Shown in pieces: positions 1 through 7,868 of a stretch of 40,000 bases of DNA. The notes beneath the pieces were generated by a model. It was given only the letters and a program-made list of their open reading frames with translations. It did no database searches and had not been told where the DNA came from. Position numbers and translations under genes: made by a program. This DNA comes from Opitutales bacterium (GTDB lineage Bacteria > Verrucomicrobiota > Verrucomicrobiia > Opitutales > JABSRG01): positions 1-40,000 of the forward strand of contig JABSRG010000029.1 in the NCBI GenBank assembly GCA_013215165.1, written 5' to 3'. The stretch's first letter is position 1; each line of letters starts with the position of its first letter.

Positions 1-107
1 TCTGAGGTGACGTCTGCACCCTGGAAATCGAGTGAAATTTTGCGTCCTTTGACTCTTGTGCCAGGAAGTTCGAGCTGATCCTCGATGAAGGATTCGGCTC
101 TCCGAAA

Positions 108-1118
108 GTGGGTGAGGCCTCAAGATCCTTGAATGCACTCGGAGAATCTATATCCAATGAACTCCTGGGCATAAGAGAAGAGAATGTAATGGAGACAAAA
201 AATTCTCTCGAAGGCATTAATCAACGCGCGGAGAATTTCTGGAAACTCGGACTCATCATTTTTGGTGTTTCACTATTTTTCTCCGTGGGGCTGGCACTAT
301 TTCTCGTTCGTTTTTCGATCCTGAAACCCCTATTAAACCGCTGCGTTCATCTGGATAGCCTAACGGACGACATCAAAAAAGCGGCGGACTATTTTAAATC
401 TGCAAGCCTAGCCATCACCAATGGTGCGGCACAATCTGCGGGACATATTGAGGACAGTTCCAGCGCCCTTACTGAAATGGCAAGTCTTACAGAATCCAAT
501 GCCGACCGAGCGCAAAACACGAAGAAGATCGCCGAGAGTGCACGGGACTCAGCCGACAAAGGCACACAATCTATGGAGGAACTGTCAAAAGCTATGTCTG
601 CCATTTTAGACTCCAGCGAGGACATATCTAAAATCGTAGGGTCCATAGATGAATTAGCATTTCAGACCAACATACTGGCCCTGAACGCAGCAATTGAAGC
701 CGCAAGCGCAGGTGAGGCGGGTGCTGGTTTTGCCGTTGTCGCCGAGGAGGTACGTAGCCTTGCACAACGTTCAGCCGAAGCCGCCCAAAACACAGCGGGT
801 CTGGTCAAGGAAGCCATCACACGGAGTGCCGAAGGCTCAGATATCACTGAACAAGTTGGTGAAAAATTTGAAGCAATCGTGGGCGCCGTGCACACCGTGG
901 ATTTGGAAATCGCGCAAATAACACTGGCGTGCCAAGAGCAGACCCTAGGGATCAGTCAAATCTCCAATGGCCTCAACCAACTGGAAGCGATGACCCAGGA
1001 GCATAGCAAGCTCTCTCAAAAAACAAGCGACGGAGCGCGATCATTGAACAACATGACCGGGGACCTTTCAGAGATATCGACTGCATTTAACACACTCGCC
1101 AAAGGAGGTAAGAAATAA
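108..1118 (+). CDS. Methyl-accepting chemotaxis protein, 5'-truncated
   Basis: Cytoplasmic signalling domain of a chemoreceptor that would control a CheA/CheW complex. A single membrane helix lies at about residues 45-67, followed by a long helical hairpin. The hairpin tip is the highly conserved MCP stretch (ELAFQTNILALNAAIEAA, then GAGFAVVAEEVRSLA) near residues 182-220. There is no CheR/CheB tether pentapeptide at the C-terminus. Ordinary transmembrane MCPs have an N-terminal membrane helix and a periplasmic sensor before this helix. Here only about 45 residues precede it when started at the GTG at 108. The reading frame stays open back to 36 but is closed by stops at 33-35 and 3-5, and neither other frame reads as an MCP sensor. 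The gene is therefore probably a truncated remnant, or it continues upstream through a frameshift. The family is certain; start and functionality are not. Confidence 0.8.
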   Translation: MGEASRSLNALGESISNELLGIREENVMETKNSLEGINQRAENFWKLGLIIFGVSLFFSVGLALFLVRFSILKPLLNRCVHLDSLTDDIKKAADYFKSASLAITNGAAQSAGHIEDSSSALTEMASLTESNADRAQNTKKIAESARDSADKGTQSMEELSKAMSAILDSSEDISKIVGSIDELAFQTNILALNAAIEAASAGEAGAGFAVVAEEVRSLAQRSAEAAQNTAGLVKEAITRSAEGSDITEQVGEKFEAIVGAVHTVDLEIAQITLACQEQTLGISQISNGLNQLEAMTQEHSKLSQKTSDGARSLNNMTGDLSEISTAFNTLAKGGKK

Positions 1119-1147
1119 GTCGATAGAATACGGTTTAAATGAGACCG

Positions 1148-2059
1148 CTAGTCTCGGCTGGCAGCATACGATTTGAGTATCGCATCCAAGACTCGGGCCG
1201 CGTTGTCCTGAGCTAGCTCAGCAAATTCAAATATCTCGTTTTGACCCTCCTGGCCGCCAGCCAAGTCGCTGATTGAGCGAACAATTAAGCACGGAACACC
1301 GTTGGAATAGGCGACATGAGCAATAGCGGAGGATTCCATGTCGAGCACGTCAGCCTCCCACGTTTCCCAAAGATACTCACGGTATTCCCGGTTATCCATG
1401 AACACTGGGCCTGCCACACCGACTCCACCGATCCGAAGCGTCGCCGGAGCACCCGTGGCATTGATGAGCTCACTCCCCTCTAGAGCACTTACACTCAAGT
1501 CGATCAGGGTCTGAGCAACAGGAATTTTGTATTTACGCTCAAGGCCTTCGGTGTCCTTTTTCACCATCGATACGCGGCCCGGAAAAAAGCTGCCGAAATT
1601 CGGTTGGTCGGGAGCGGCACGCCAGCCCGGCACGATATACTCTCCTGCTTCCTCACTAGACGGATTATACATAGACCCCTGCATGTGGTGCACCCAATCC
1701 AAAGGAATGGTCACGTCACCCTTTTTTAGGTCGGGATTAATCCCTCCCGCGATGCCAGCGAAGAAAATCGCCTCGATATCGAAATTAGAGAGGAGCAGCT
1801 GAGTATGCATCGCAGCATTCGTCATACTCACCTGAGTGATGAAAAATACCGCCGGCATTCCATGCACTTTTCCTAGACCAAACTCAGTGCCATTGATAAC
1901 ACGCACCTCATCGATGACTTCAGTTTCAAAGACCTTACGAATGCTCTCCATTTCGCCAGGAAAGGCAGCCATGATGGCAATCCGAGATTCGGCCTGCACG
2001 AGAATCAGAGTCGTTATAAGAGTAAAGACGATTAAGAGGATTTTTGAGAAAGAATGCAT
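1148..2059 (-). CDS. Exported MTA/SAH nucleosidase-like (PNP_UDP family) protein
   Basis: Nucleoside phosphorylase/nucleosidase fold enzyme, most like 5'-methylthioadenosine/S-adenosylhomocysteine nucleosidases, which cleave the N-glycosidic bond of MTA or SAH to release adenine. Visible family landmarks are the N-terminal AAFPGEMESI strand with its glutamates, FFAGIAGGI (purine-nucleosidase glycine turn), DMESSAIAHVA (ribose-binding Met-Glu) and RSISDLAGG carrying the catalytic Asp of the ISD motif. All catalytic positions I can check are kept. The chosen start (ATG 2059) gives a clean signal peptide, MHSFSKILLIVFTLITTLILVQA, unlike the cytoplasmic Pfs of most bacteria, so the enzyme is predicted to be exported. 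An alternative ATG at 2086 adds nine residues. It is divergent from the SMP-30 gene across about 117 bp. The exact substrate (MTA, SAH or another nucleoside) is inference. Confidence 0.85.
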   Translation of the reverse strand: MHSFSKILLIVFTLITTLILVQAESRIAIMAAFPGEMESIRKVFETEVIDEVRVINGTEFGLGKVHGMPAVFFITQVSMTNAAMHTQLLLSNFDIEAIFFAGIAGGINPDLKKGDVTIPLDWVHHMQGSMYNPSSEEAGEYIVPGWRAAPDQPNFGSFFPGRVSMVKKDTEGLERKYKIPVAQTLIDLSVSALEGSELINATGAPATLRIGGVGVAGPVFMDNREYREYLWETWEADVLDMESSAIAHVAYSNGVPCLIVRSISDLAGGQEGQNEIFEFAELAQDNAARVLDAILKSYAASRD

Positions 2060-2176
2060 GGTTACGTTTGATAAAAGACACTTCATCGAACAAAGGAAAG
2101 CTAGAGAATCAACAGTATGGCTTGAAACCTGTCGCATTTGAGGGTGTTGAGCAATGGAGACATACTAACCCACAGC

Positions 2177-3112
2177 ATGAAGAATCTGATCACCACCCTG
2201 GCCCTAATCACGAGTTCTCTACTTTCTATCCCTGCCCATGCAGTCATAGAGGTTCAAGCCACCCAACTTTCCCAGGTCCTTGGAACGGGAAAGCTCGAAG
2301 GGGCCGTTTCGGACACAGCCGGAAACTTCTACTTCTGTAATATGAACACCGAGGGGCTCGAAATTAAGAAAAATGGCACTATTGGAGTCATCCCCGCCGG
2401 CGAGAGCGAAGCACAACTTTTCCTGACTCTCCCTGAAGGCATTCGTGGCAACGGGCTGCGCATCGGACCAGACGGAAATCTCTACATGGCAGACCAACTC
2501 GGAGGAAACCTCGTTCGCATCAACATCGAAACAAAGGCGGTCGATGTCCTCTGGCATATCGGTATCGATAATCCCAAATGGAACCAAAGCGCCAACGACG
2601 TAGCAATCACGCCTGACGGCAAACATCTTTACGTAAGCTGCGTCCGCGAAGGGGTGTATCGCATGAATTTAGATGGCTCCGACGCAACCAAAGTCCTCGA
2701 CAAAAACGCTAACGGTATCGAAGTAAGTCCAGACGGCACACGCCTGATCATCTCAAGCGGCATCTACTCCATCGAGGAAGACGGCACCCTCAAGAGCACC
2801 GGCATCAAACTCCAGCTACCCAAAGAAGGCTACCGTTACACAGACGGACTCCGCTGTGATGTCGAAGGAAACATCTACGTATCGCGAGCGGCAGCAAAAG
2901 GGGGAACGGCGGCAGTCCATGTATTCGACCCCGAAGGTAACCACATCAAAAACATCAAGGTCGATTTCCGAGCAGTCCATAACATCTGCTTCGGCGGCCC
3001 AGACGGCAAAACCCTCTTTCTTGTGTGTCCCGGAAAAAAAGGATTCATCGCCAGCTATCAAAATGACATCCCTGGAAGAAATCTAGCCGACCTCGCTCGC
3101 TGGGGCCTATAA
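2177..3112 (+). CDS. Exported SMP-30/gluconolactonase-like beta-propeller protein
   Basis: Six-bladed beta-propeller hydrolase of the SMP-30/gluconolactonase/LRE family; known members open sugar lactones or related esters using one bound divalent metal. Repeated blade motifs of the type DGNLYMADQ, TPDGKHLYVS, SPDGTRLIISS and VEGNIYVSR run through the protein. The expected metal ligands can be placed: Glu in KLEGAVSD near the start, Asn in ANGIEVSPDG and Asp in YTDGLRCD. The start at ATG 2177 gives a typical signal peptide ending SIPAHA, so the protein is exported; a longer frame from a TTG at 2138 has no such logic. It is transcribed away from the exported nucleosidase and has no same-strand partner. 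The substrate cannot be told from sequence. Confidence 0.88.
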   Translation: MKNLITTLALITSSLLSIPAHAVIEVQATQLSQVLGTGKLEGAVSDTAGNFYFCNMNTEGLEIKKNGTIGVIPAGESEAQLFLTLPEGIRGNGLRIGPDGNLYMADQLGGNLVRINIETKAVDVLWHIGIDNPKWNQSANDVAITPDGKHLYVSCVREGVYRMNLDGSDATKVLDKNANGIEVSPDGTRLIISSGIYSIEEDGTLKSTGIKLQLPKEGYRYTDGLRCDVEGNIYVSRAAAKGGTAAVHVFDPEGNHIKNIKVDFRAVHNICFGGPDGKTLFLVCPGKKGFIASYQNDIPGRNLADLARWGL

Positions 3113-3625
3113 AACTGATCGGTCCATTGTAAAAATCCATGGGGGGGGCGCTCCCGAGGGCTTCTTGACCTCAGAGGCCTAGATTAGAGCCTTCCAAAGA
3201 GTGAGCCCCGCCCAGGCTTATTTTAGACCTAAATTGCCAAGCTGGGGCTTGGCGTTACTAAGAATGAGGTATTTCTGCCTAGATAGCCTCTCGTTTGACC
3301 GATTGGTGTCGAGCTGAGCGAGCCTCAGATGCGTGATTTGTATTTGTCCGCTAAATGCCGGGAATTCATGCCAATGTTTTTTTATTCTGTATTTCTGTTG
3401 CTCCGTTAAAGGCCCCTGACGTGCGAGGTCTATTGAATGAAATCGACAGGCTTCGGGAAACTTTGACGTGTCTGTATTTTTTATCCCGTCCCTTTATTTA
3501 ATTTTATTTATTTCTCGGGGACCAGGCTGAGGGGGTACTTGTCTGGGTTAGAGAAAATCACTAAGAAACCGTCTACGCCCAACGTAGATATCATGAGCGC
3601 TCGTCACCCAATCAAAAAGAACACC
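3113..3625. other. Intergenic spacer with a small perfect hairpin
   Basis: About 0.5 kb without a convincing gene. It holds a perfect 7-bp stem with a 4-nt loop at 3236-3253 (GCCAAGC/GCTTGGC), without a following T-run, so it is not a clear intrinsic terminator. The 3' part (3470-3520) is very AT-rich and probably contains the promoter of the downstream sigma-factor gene. I could not define -35/-10 boxes with confidence. A TTG at 3539 has a GAGG six bases upstream and could be an alternative, longer start of the sigma factor. Confidence 0.5.
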
Positions 3626-4147
3626 ATGCCTCATGATGACTCTACCACCCCATCCGATACGTGGCTCCAGGCCACTGCCCGCCAATTGGCACCCCACCTC
3701 GAGCGCTATGCCGACAGCGTGTCCAGTTCCCGGGAACTCGCACGCGATGCCGTTCAGGACACATTTCGAAAACTGGCTGCCCTACCCCGTAAAGAACGCC
3801 CAGATCCTCCGAAGCCTTGGTTATTTCGCGTCTGTAGAAATAGACTCATCGACCTCCAAAGAAGGGAGCGTCGTTCCGTGCCCATAGAAGAAGCCACCCT
3901 CGAAACGACTCCGGCTGACATACCGACTCCACAAGAAACTTCCGAGCGGAGCGATCTACATAGCCAGGTGATACGCAGCATCGAAAATCTACCCGCAGCC
4001 CAACGCGAAGTGGTGCGACTCAAATTCCAAAACGAGCTGAGTTACAAAGAAATCTCTGAGATCACCCAGCACAGCGTCTCTTACATCGGCGTGCTCCTCC
4101 ACAGCGCCATGAAAACCCTCCGCCAACACATGGCACAATACCGCTAA
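3626..4147 (+). CDS. ECF-type RNA polymerase sigma factor
   Basis: Sigma-70 family, extracytoplasmic-function type. Region 2 is visible as ELARDAVQDTFRKLAALP followed by PKPWLFRVCRNRLIDLQRRER (roughly residues 35-85). Region 4 helix-turn-helix is IENLPAAQREVVRLKFQNE and LSYKEISEITQHSVSYIG (roughly 120-165). Length (173 aa) is normal for the family and there is no region 1.1 or 3. The ATG at 3626 was chosen because it leaves a short lead into region 2; in-frame ATG 3593 and TTG 3539 are possible. The next gene, 19 bp downstream, carries an anti-sigma-like N-terminus, so the two are probably co-transcribed and form a sigma/anti-sigma pair. Target promoters are unknown. Confidence 0.92.
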   Translation: MPHDDSTTPSDTWLQATARQLAPHLERYADSVSSSRELARDAVQDTFRKLAALPRKERPDPPKPWLFRVCRNRLIDLQRRERRSVPIEEATLETTPADIPTPQETSERSDLHSQVIRSIENLPAAQREVVRLKFQNELSYKEISEITQHSVSYIGVLLHSAMKTLRQHMAQYR

Positions 4148-4166
4148 CCCTTTCCCCATTCATCCG

Positions 4167-6164
4167 ATGAAAGCATCCTTTCCACCCCTCACCCCAGACG
4201 ATCCCCGCCTCACTACCTACGCCCTCGGCGAGATCGATGATCCTGCCGAGCGAACCTTCATCGAGGGCGCACTCGACGAGAAGCCTGAACTTAAACAAAT
4301 CGTTGAGGAAACATGCCTTGCCGAACAGACGCTCACGAGAGCCCTGGCACAAGAAGCCCTGCCAAAGATAGAAGCCCTTCCTGAGCTCGACGGCAAAGAA
4401 GCAAAGCCAGCCATTCCTTTTCCATCAAGACCCATGCTGGCAGCAGCTGCATCGGTCGCGCTGGTGTTGGGGCTTGGGTTGATTTCAGCTTTTGTCTTAA
4501 AGCAACCCACGGAAACCGACACTGACCTCTACAGTGTGATCGAGTTATCGGATTCAATTCCTCAGAAAATACACAGCCCCGAAATAGCTCAGAGCTTTGA
4601 ATTTGAGGCCGCTCCATTACCTGTGACTTTTGGACGCTCGATGCAAGCGAGTCGACCACGCGGTTCAGCAACTAGCTCCGCAGCGTTTTTCACTGCCGCT
4701 CAAGAAATTTTAGTGGATTTTGAGCCTTCCAGCACAGAATCCTACGATCCCATTGAAGACACGGGCTTCCAGTCCGTTCTCGAGGCTCCGCGATCCACTT
4801 TTTCGGTGGATGTCGACACGGCAAGCTACGCAAATGTTCGTCGCTTTATTCAAACCAGTCAGCGCCCTCCAGCCGACGCGGTACGCGTGGAAGAATTGAT
4901 CAACCGCTTCGACTATGCCTATCCCGTGCCTAAAGCAGACGCAGAACATCCCTTCAGCACGACCGTGCAGGCCGCTTCCGCACCATGGGCTCCCGAGCAT
5001 GCCCTCGTGCGCATTGGTCTGCAGGGTCATGATATCCCTTGGGAAGCGCGCCCGGCATCAAACCTGGTTTTCCTCATGGATGTCTCTGGCTCGATGAATC
5101 AGCCCAACAAGCTCCCCTTAGTAAAGAAGACCTTAGACATCCTTGTCCGGCGGATGTCAGGGCAAGACAGAATCGCTGTCGTCGTTTATGCTGGAAATTC
5201 AGGCATAGCCCTGCCCTCCACTACAGCGGATAACCACGAGACGATCATGCATGCTATCCAACAGCTGCAGCCCGGAGGCTCAACTAATGGAAACGCAGGT
5301 ATCGAGCTCGCCTATGAAATCGCTCAACAGCATTTTATTAAAGGCGGCAACAACCGGGTAATTCTATGCACCGATGGCGATTTCAATGTCGGCATCTCCG
5401 ATCGCGGTAGTCTAAAGACAGTCATCGAAGAGAAAGCTCAGGGTGGTGTATTCCTCTCCGTGTTGGGATTCGGTATGGGTAATTACAAAGACGACATGCT
5501 CGAGTTGCTCAGCAATTCCGGCAATGGCACGTATGCCTATATCGACAGCGAAAAAGAGGCCCGCCGCGTCTTCCTTCAAGACCTCACCGGTTCTCTCTTC
5601 ACCATCGCAAAGGACGTCAAAATCCAAGTAGAATTCAACCCAACACAAGTCCAAGCCTATCGGCTTATCGGCTATGAAAACCGGCGCCTGGCTGATGAAG
5701 ACTTTAATAATGATAAGAAAGATGCCGGTGACATCGGTGCAGGCAACAGTGTGACAGCGCTCTATGAAGTCGTCCCCCATGGCGTCGAACTCACGGATCG
5801 CGTCAAAGCGGCGTTCGATATCGACCCACTCAAATATACGGTACTCACTGAGTCGCAGACAGACTCCTTACAAGAGTGGCTCACGGTGAAGCTCCGCTAC
5901 AAACAACCGGATGGAGACACATCTCGACTTTTGTCGACAGCGCTAAGACCCAGCGGGGAGCTGGCATCCATCGCCGAGTCTGACGAGGACTTCCGTTGGG
6001 CTACTGCTGTGGCCATGTTTGGAGAAAAACTACGCGGCAACGCTGCCAGCCAACAAGTCGCTTGGGCTGATATCGAATCACTCGCGCAAAGCGCCCAAGG
6101 TCGAGATCCATACGGGGATCGTACTGAGTTCCTACAATTGATTCGGACAGTCCAGCAGCTTTAA
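4167..6164 (+). CDS. VWA-domain membrane protein (YfbK-type) with anti-sigma-like N-terminus
   Basis: A 665-residue protein with three parts. Residues 8-60 (DPRLTTYALGEIDDPAERTF and the following helices) resemble zinc-less anti-sigma domains. Residues 90-111 form one membrane helix. The extracytoplasmic remainder is a YfbK-type protein: a pre-VWA domain around 190-290 (TFSVDVDTASYANVRRFI), a VWA domain from about 300 with a complete MIDAS site (D305-V-S-G-S309, the Thr of GGSTNGNAG, and CTDGDFNVG), and the C-terminal region seen in YfbK homologues. VWA domains bind partner proteins through the metal. It follows the ECF sigma gene by 19 bp. The likely role, by inference, is to hold the sigma factor at the membrane and release it when the outer VWA part meets a ligand. 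Boundaries are clear; the signal is unknown. Confidence 0.88.
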   Translation: MKASFPPLTPDDPRLTTYALGEIDDPAERTFIEGALDEKPELKQIVEETCLAEQTLTRALAQEALPKIEALPELDGKEAKPAIPFPSRPMLAAAASVALVLGLGLISAFVLKQPTETDTDLYSVIELSDSIPQKIHSPEIAQSFEFEAAPLPVTFGRSMQASRPRGSATSSAAFFTAAQEILVDFEPSSTESYDPIEDTGFQSVLEAPRSTFSVDVDTASYANVRRFIQTSQRPPADAVRVEELINRFDYAYPVPKADAEHPFSTTVQAASAPWAPEHALVRIGLQGHDIPWEARPASNLVFLMDVSGSMNQPNKLPLVKKTLDILVRRMSGQDRIAVVVYAGNSGIALPSTTADNHETIMHAIQQLQPGGSTNGNAGIELAYEIAQQHFIKGGNNRVILCTDGDFNVGISDRGSLKTVIEEKAQGGVFLSVLGFGMGNYKDDMLELLSNSGNGTYAYIDSEKEARRVFLQDLTGSLFTIAKDVKIQVEFNPTQVQAYRLIGYENRRLADEDFNNDKKDAGDIGAGNSVTALYEVVPHGVELTDRVKAAFDIDPLKYTVLTESQTDSLQEWLTVKLRYKQPDGDTSRLLSTALRPSGELASIAESDEDFRWATAVAMFGEKLRGNAASQQVAWADIESLAQSAQGRDPYGDRTEFLQLIRTVQQL

Positions 6165-6240
6165 CCCGAATTATGCAATAGAATCGCGGCAACTGAGGCT
6201 GCTATGGAGCTGTGAGCATGCGTCCAATTATAGCCAAACA

Positions 6241-6267
6241 AAGGGTCGTCTCAGCGAGACGACCCTT
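6241..6267. terminator. Hairpin, likely bidirectional terminator
   Basis: Perfect 12-bp stem (AAGGGTCGTCTC / GAGACGACCCTT) with a 3-nt loop, lying between the convergent VWA gene (+) and lspA (-). The tail is only moderately T-rich on either side (TTCCT on +, TTTGTTT on -), so strength is uncertain, but position and stem length suit a shared terminator. Confidence 0.7.
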
Positions 6268-6392
6268 CCTGCAAAACCTTTGCGCACCTGGATTGAACAG
6301 TCGCGTCGTGTTTTCAAATTCCACGCTTTTCCGCGTCTTCCGCGGCTATTTTAGAGCGTGCTGCATCATCTGAATTAAAGTTGAAGACTGGC

Positions 6393-6938
6393 CTAATTAT
6401 TTTCCCCTACCTGCGCCTTGTGAACCGGCCGAAAGCTATCGACCAGGTATGAGCTAACCCCGACCACAATGCCCGCGTCGGCAATGTTAAAGACCGGCCA
6501 GTGGTATTCGACAACGGGGATGATCACCAAAATAAAGTCCGTCACATACCCTTGCCACACACGGTCGATCACATTTCCGATAATCCCGCCCACGATGAGG
6601 CCGAACACCAGCTGAATAAAGGGGCGGTGCATCTCAAGCTGCCTGCGAAATACTACGATTGCTCCAACAGCCAATACTGCCAATACCACAAAGAACCCGC
6701 CAAATCCTTCAAACATCCCCCATGCCGCCCCATAATTGCCAACATGAACAAAGTGAAACCGGCCGGGTAAAAGATCGATAGACTCCGGCCCGATATAACT
6801 CTCAAAGGGTATAGCCCGACGCACCCATGCCTTGCTGAGCTGGTCGAAAAGCAGCCAAAACCAAGCGAGCCCAAACACCAAGGCGTAGGAACGCGCTCTA
6901 TCCTGGATCGAGCGCGGTGCGCTACTCGTCTCCGTCAT
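6393..6938 (-). CDS. lspA: Lipoprotein signal peptidase (signal peptidase II)
   Basis: Inner-membrane aspartyl protease that removes signal peptides from diacylglyceryl-modified prolipoproteins. Four membrane helices are visible. The conserved catalytic segments are present: GIIGNVIDRVWQGYVTDFI (first catalytic Asp in the GN.IDR..GYV.DF block) and WPVFNIADAGIVVG (second catalytic Asp in FN.AD). The N-terminal helix contains FDQLSKAWV, matching the family's DQ.SK motif. Start at ATG 6938 gives about 181 residues and overlaps the end of the DksA-like gene by 17 bp; an ATG at 6962 is possible. The overlap and shared strand indicate an operon ileS - dksA-like - lspA. A close ileS-lspA linkage is also known in other bacteria. 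Substrates would include the lipoprotein encoded at 10798-11325. Confidence 0.95.
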   Translation of the reverse strand: MTETSSAPRSIQDRARSYALVFGLAWFWLLFDQLSKAWVRRAIPFESYIGPESIDLLPGRFHFVHVGNYGAAWGMFEGFGGFFVVLAVLAVGAIVVFRRQLEMHRPFIQLVFGLIVGGIIGNVIDRVWQGYVTDFILVIIPVVEYHWPVFNIADAGIVVGVSSYLVDSFRPVHKAQVGENN

Positions 6939-7812
6939 CGGAGGAGGCAAGGATAGGCGCATCCTCGTCTTCGTCGGTAAAGACATTACCGCGATCTACC
7001 GTGTGACGGCGCATACGCTCGTGCTGGGCCTGCCCCTCTAAGGAATAGCGGGTAAATGGCACTGCCTCGAGGCGCTCCTTGCTGATCTCTTCTCCTGTGA
7101 TCTCGCAGACGCCGTAAGTCTCATCGAAAATCCGTTCAATAGCGTCTTCGATTTCGTTCAATGCCTCCTGTTCTGAGGAGACAAGGCTCAGGGCGAGGTC
7201 GCGGTCAAACGTCTCCGTTCCCGCGTCAGCTTGGTGCTGTCCATAGCCAGAAAGATCACCCGAATCGTCGCGTGAAGAACGGTGTAGTGTCTCTTCAGTG
7301 TGGTAGGATATACCTTCCCGCAGCTCGTCACGCATGCGGATAAGCAGGGTGTGGTATTTCTTAAACTTGGCAGGCACCTTGCGCTCTGCAGGGACGGCCT
7401 TCTCCATCGCTTGTTTCGGTGCAGCAGCGATGCCCAAGATATCGGCCATCGACGCCGCTTGAAACGAACGCTTCTCTTGAACCTCTGGGATGGGGGTTGG
7501 CGTCACGACTTTTTTCTTCGCAGCGCGCTTGCGTGCCTTCTTTTTAGCGGGAGCCTCTACGACGACATCCTCCACCTTGCGCTCTTTCAGGATTTTGAGT
7601 GCGTCCTCAGGGGTAAATACAATGGCAGTCTGCTTCTTGGGCTTCACCTTGAAAACCGCAGGTGTGTCCTTGCTTTTGCGCGTGTGCTTAACGGGTAGCT
7701 TATCCGAAGCCTGGGCTTGTTTTGCCTTGGCGGTAGATTTTTTCGCAGCGGTTTTCTTCTTAGCTGCTGTTTTTTTCGCCACTGTCTTTCGAGTCGTCTT
7801 TTTAGGGGCCAT
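6922..7812 (-). CDS. DksA/TraR-family protein with histone-H1-like N-terminal tail and degenerate zinc finger
   Basis: 296 residues. Residues 1-105 are a low-complexity, strongly basic tail with AAKK/KKTAAKK repeats like bacterial H1-like histone tails, and would be expected to bind nucleic acid. Residues 148-265 are the DksA/TraR unit: a coiled-coil pair with the tip sequence ETFDRDLAL (the D..D.A type motif that enters the RNA polymerase secondary channel in DksA) and the globular end YGVCEITGEEISKERLEAVP. The four-cysteine zinc site is mostly lost: only C236 remains, with Thr239, Ser257 and Gly260 where the other cysteines would be. The C-terminus is acidic. It lies 56 bp downstream of ileS and overlaps lspA. 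Function is probably modulation of transcription or nucleoid binding; which of the two is open. Confidence 0.88.
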   Translation of the reverse strand: MAPKKTTRKTVAKKTAAKKKTAAKKSTAKAKQAQASDKLPVKHTRKSKDTPAVFKVKPKKQTAIVFTPEDALKILKERKVEDVVVEAPAKKKARKRAAKKKVVTPTPIPEVQEKRSFQAASMADILGIAAAPKQAMEKAVPAERKVPAKFKKYHTLLIRMRDELREGISYHTEETLHRSSRDDSGDLSGYGQHQADAGTETFDRDLALSLVSSEQEALNEIEDAIERIFDETYGVCEITGEEISKERLEAVPFTRYSLEGQAQHERMRRHTVDRGNVFTDEDEDAPILASSDDGDE

Positions 7813-7868
7813 TTGAGTGCAAATTTATGTCGGTTGAGCTGAGTTTGAGTTTAGGGGGTTTCCTGTGA

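Noticed and set aside
1141-1155. GAGAC...GTCTC palindrome at the MCP/nucleosidase junction
   Set aside because: Five-bp stem only, inside the end of a gene; expected by chance.
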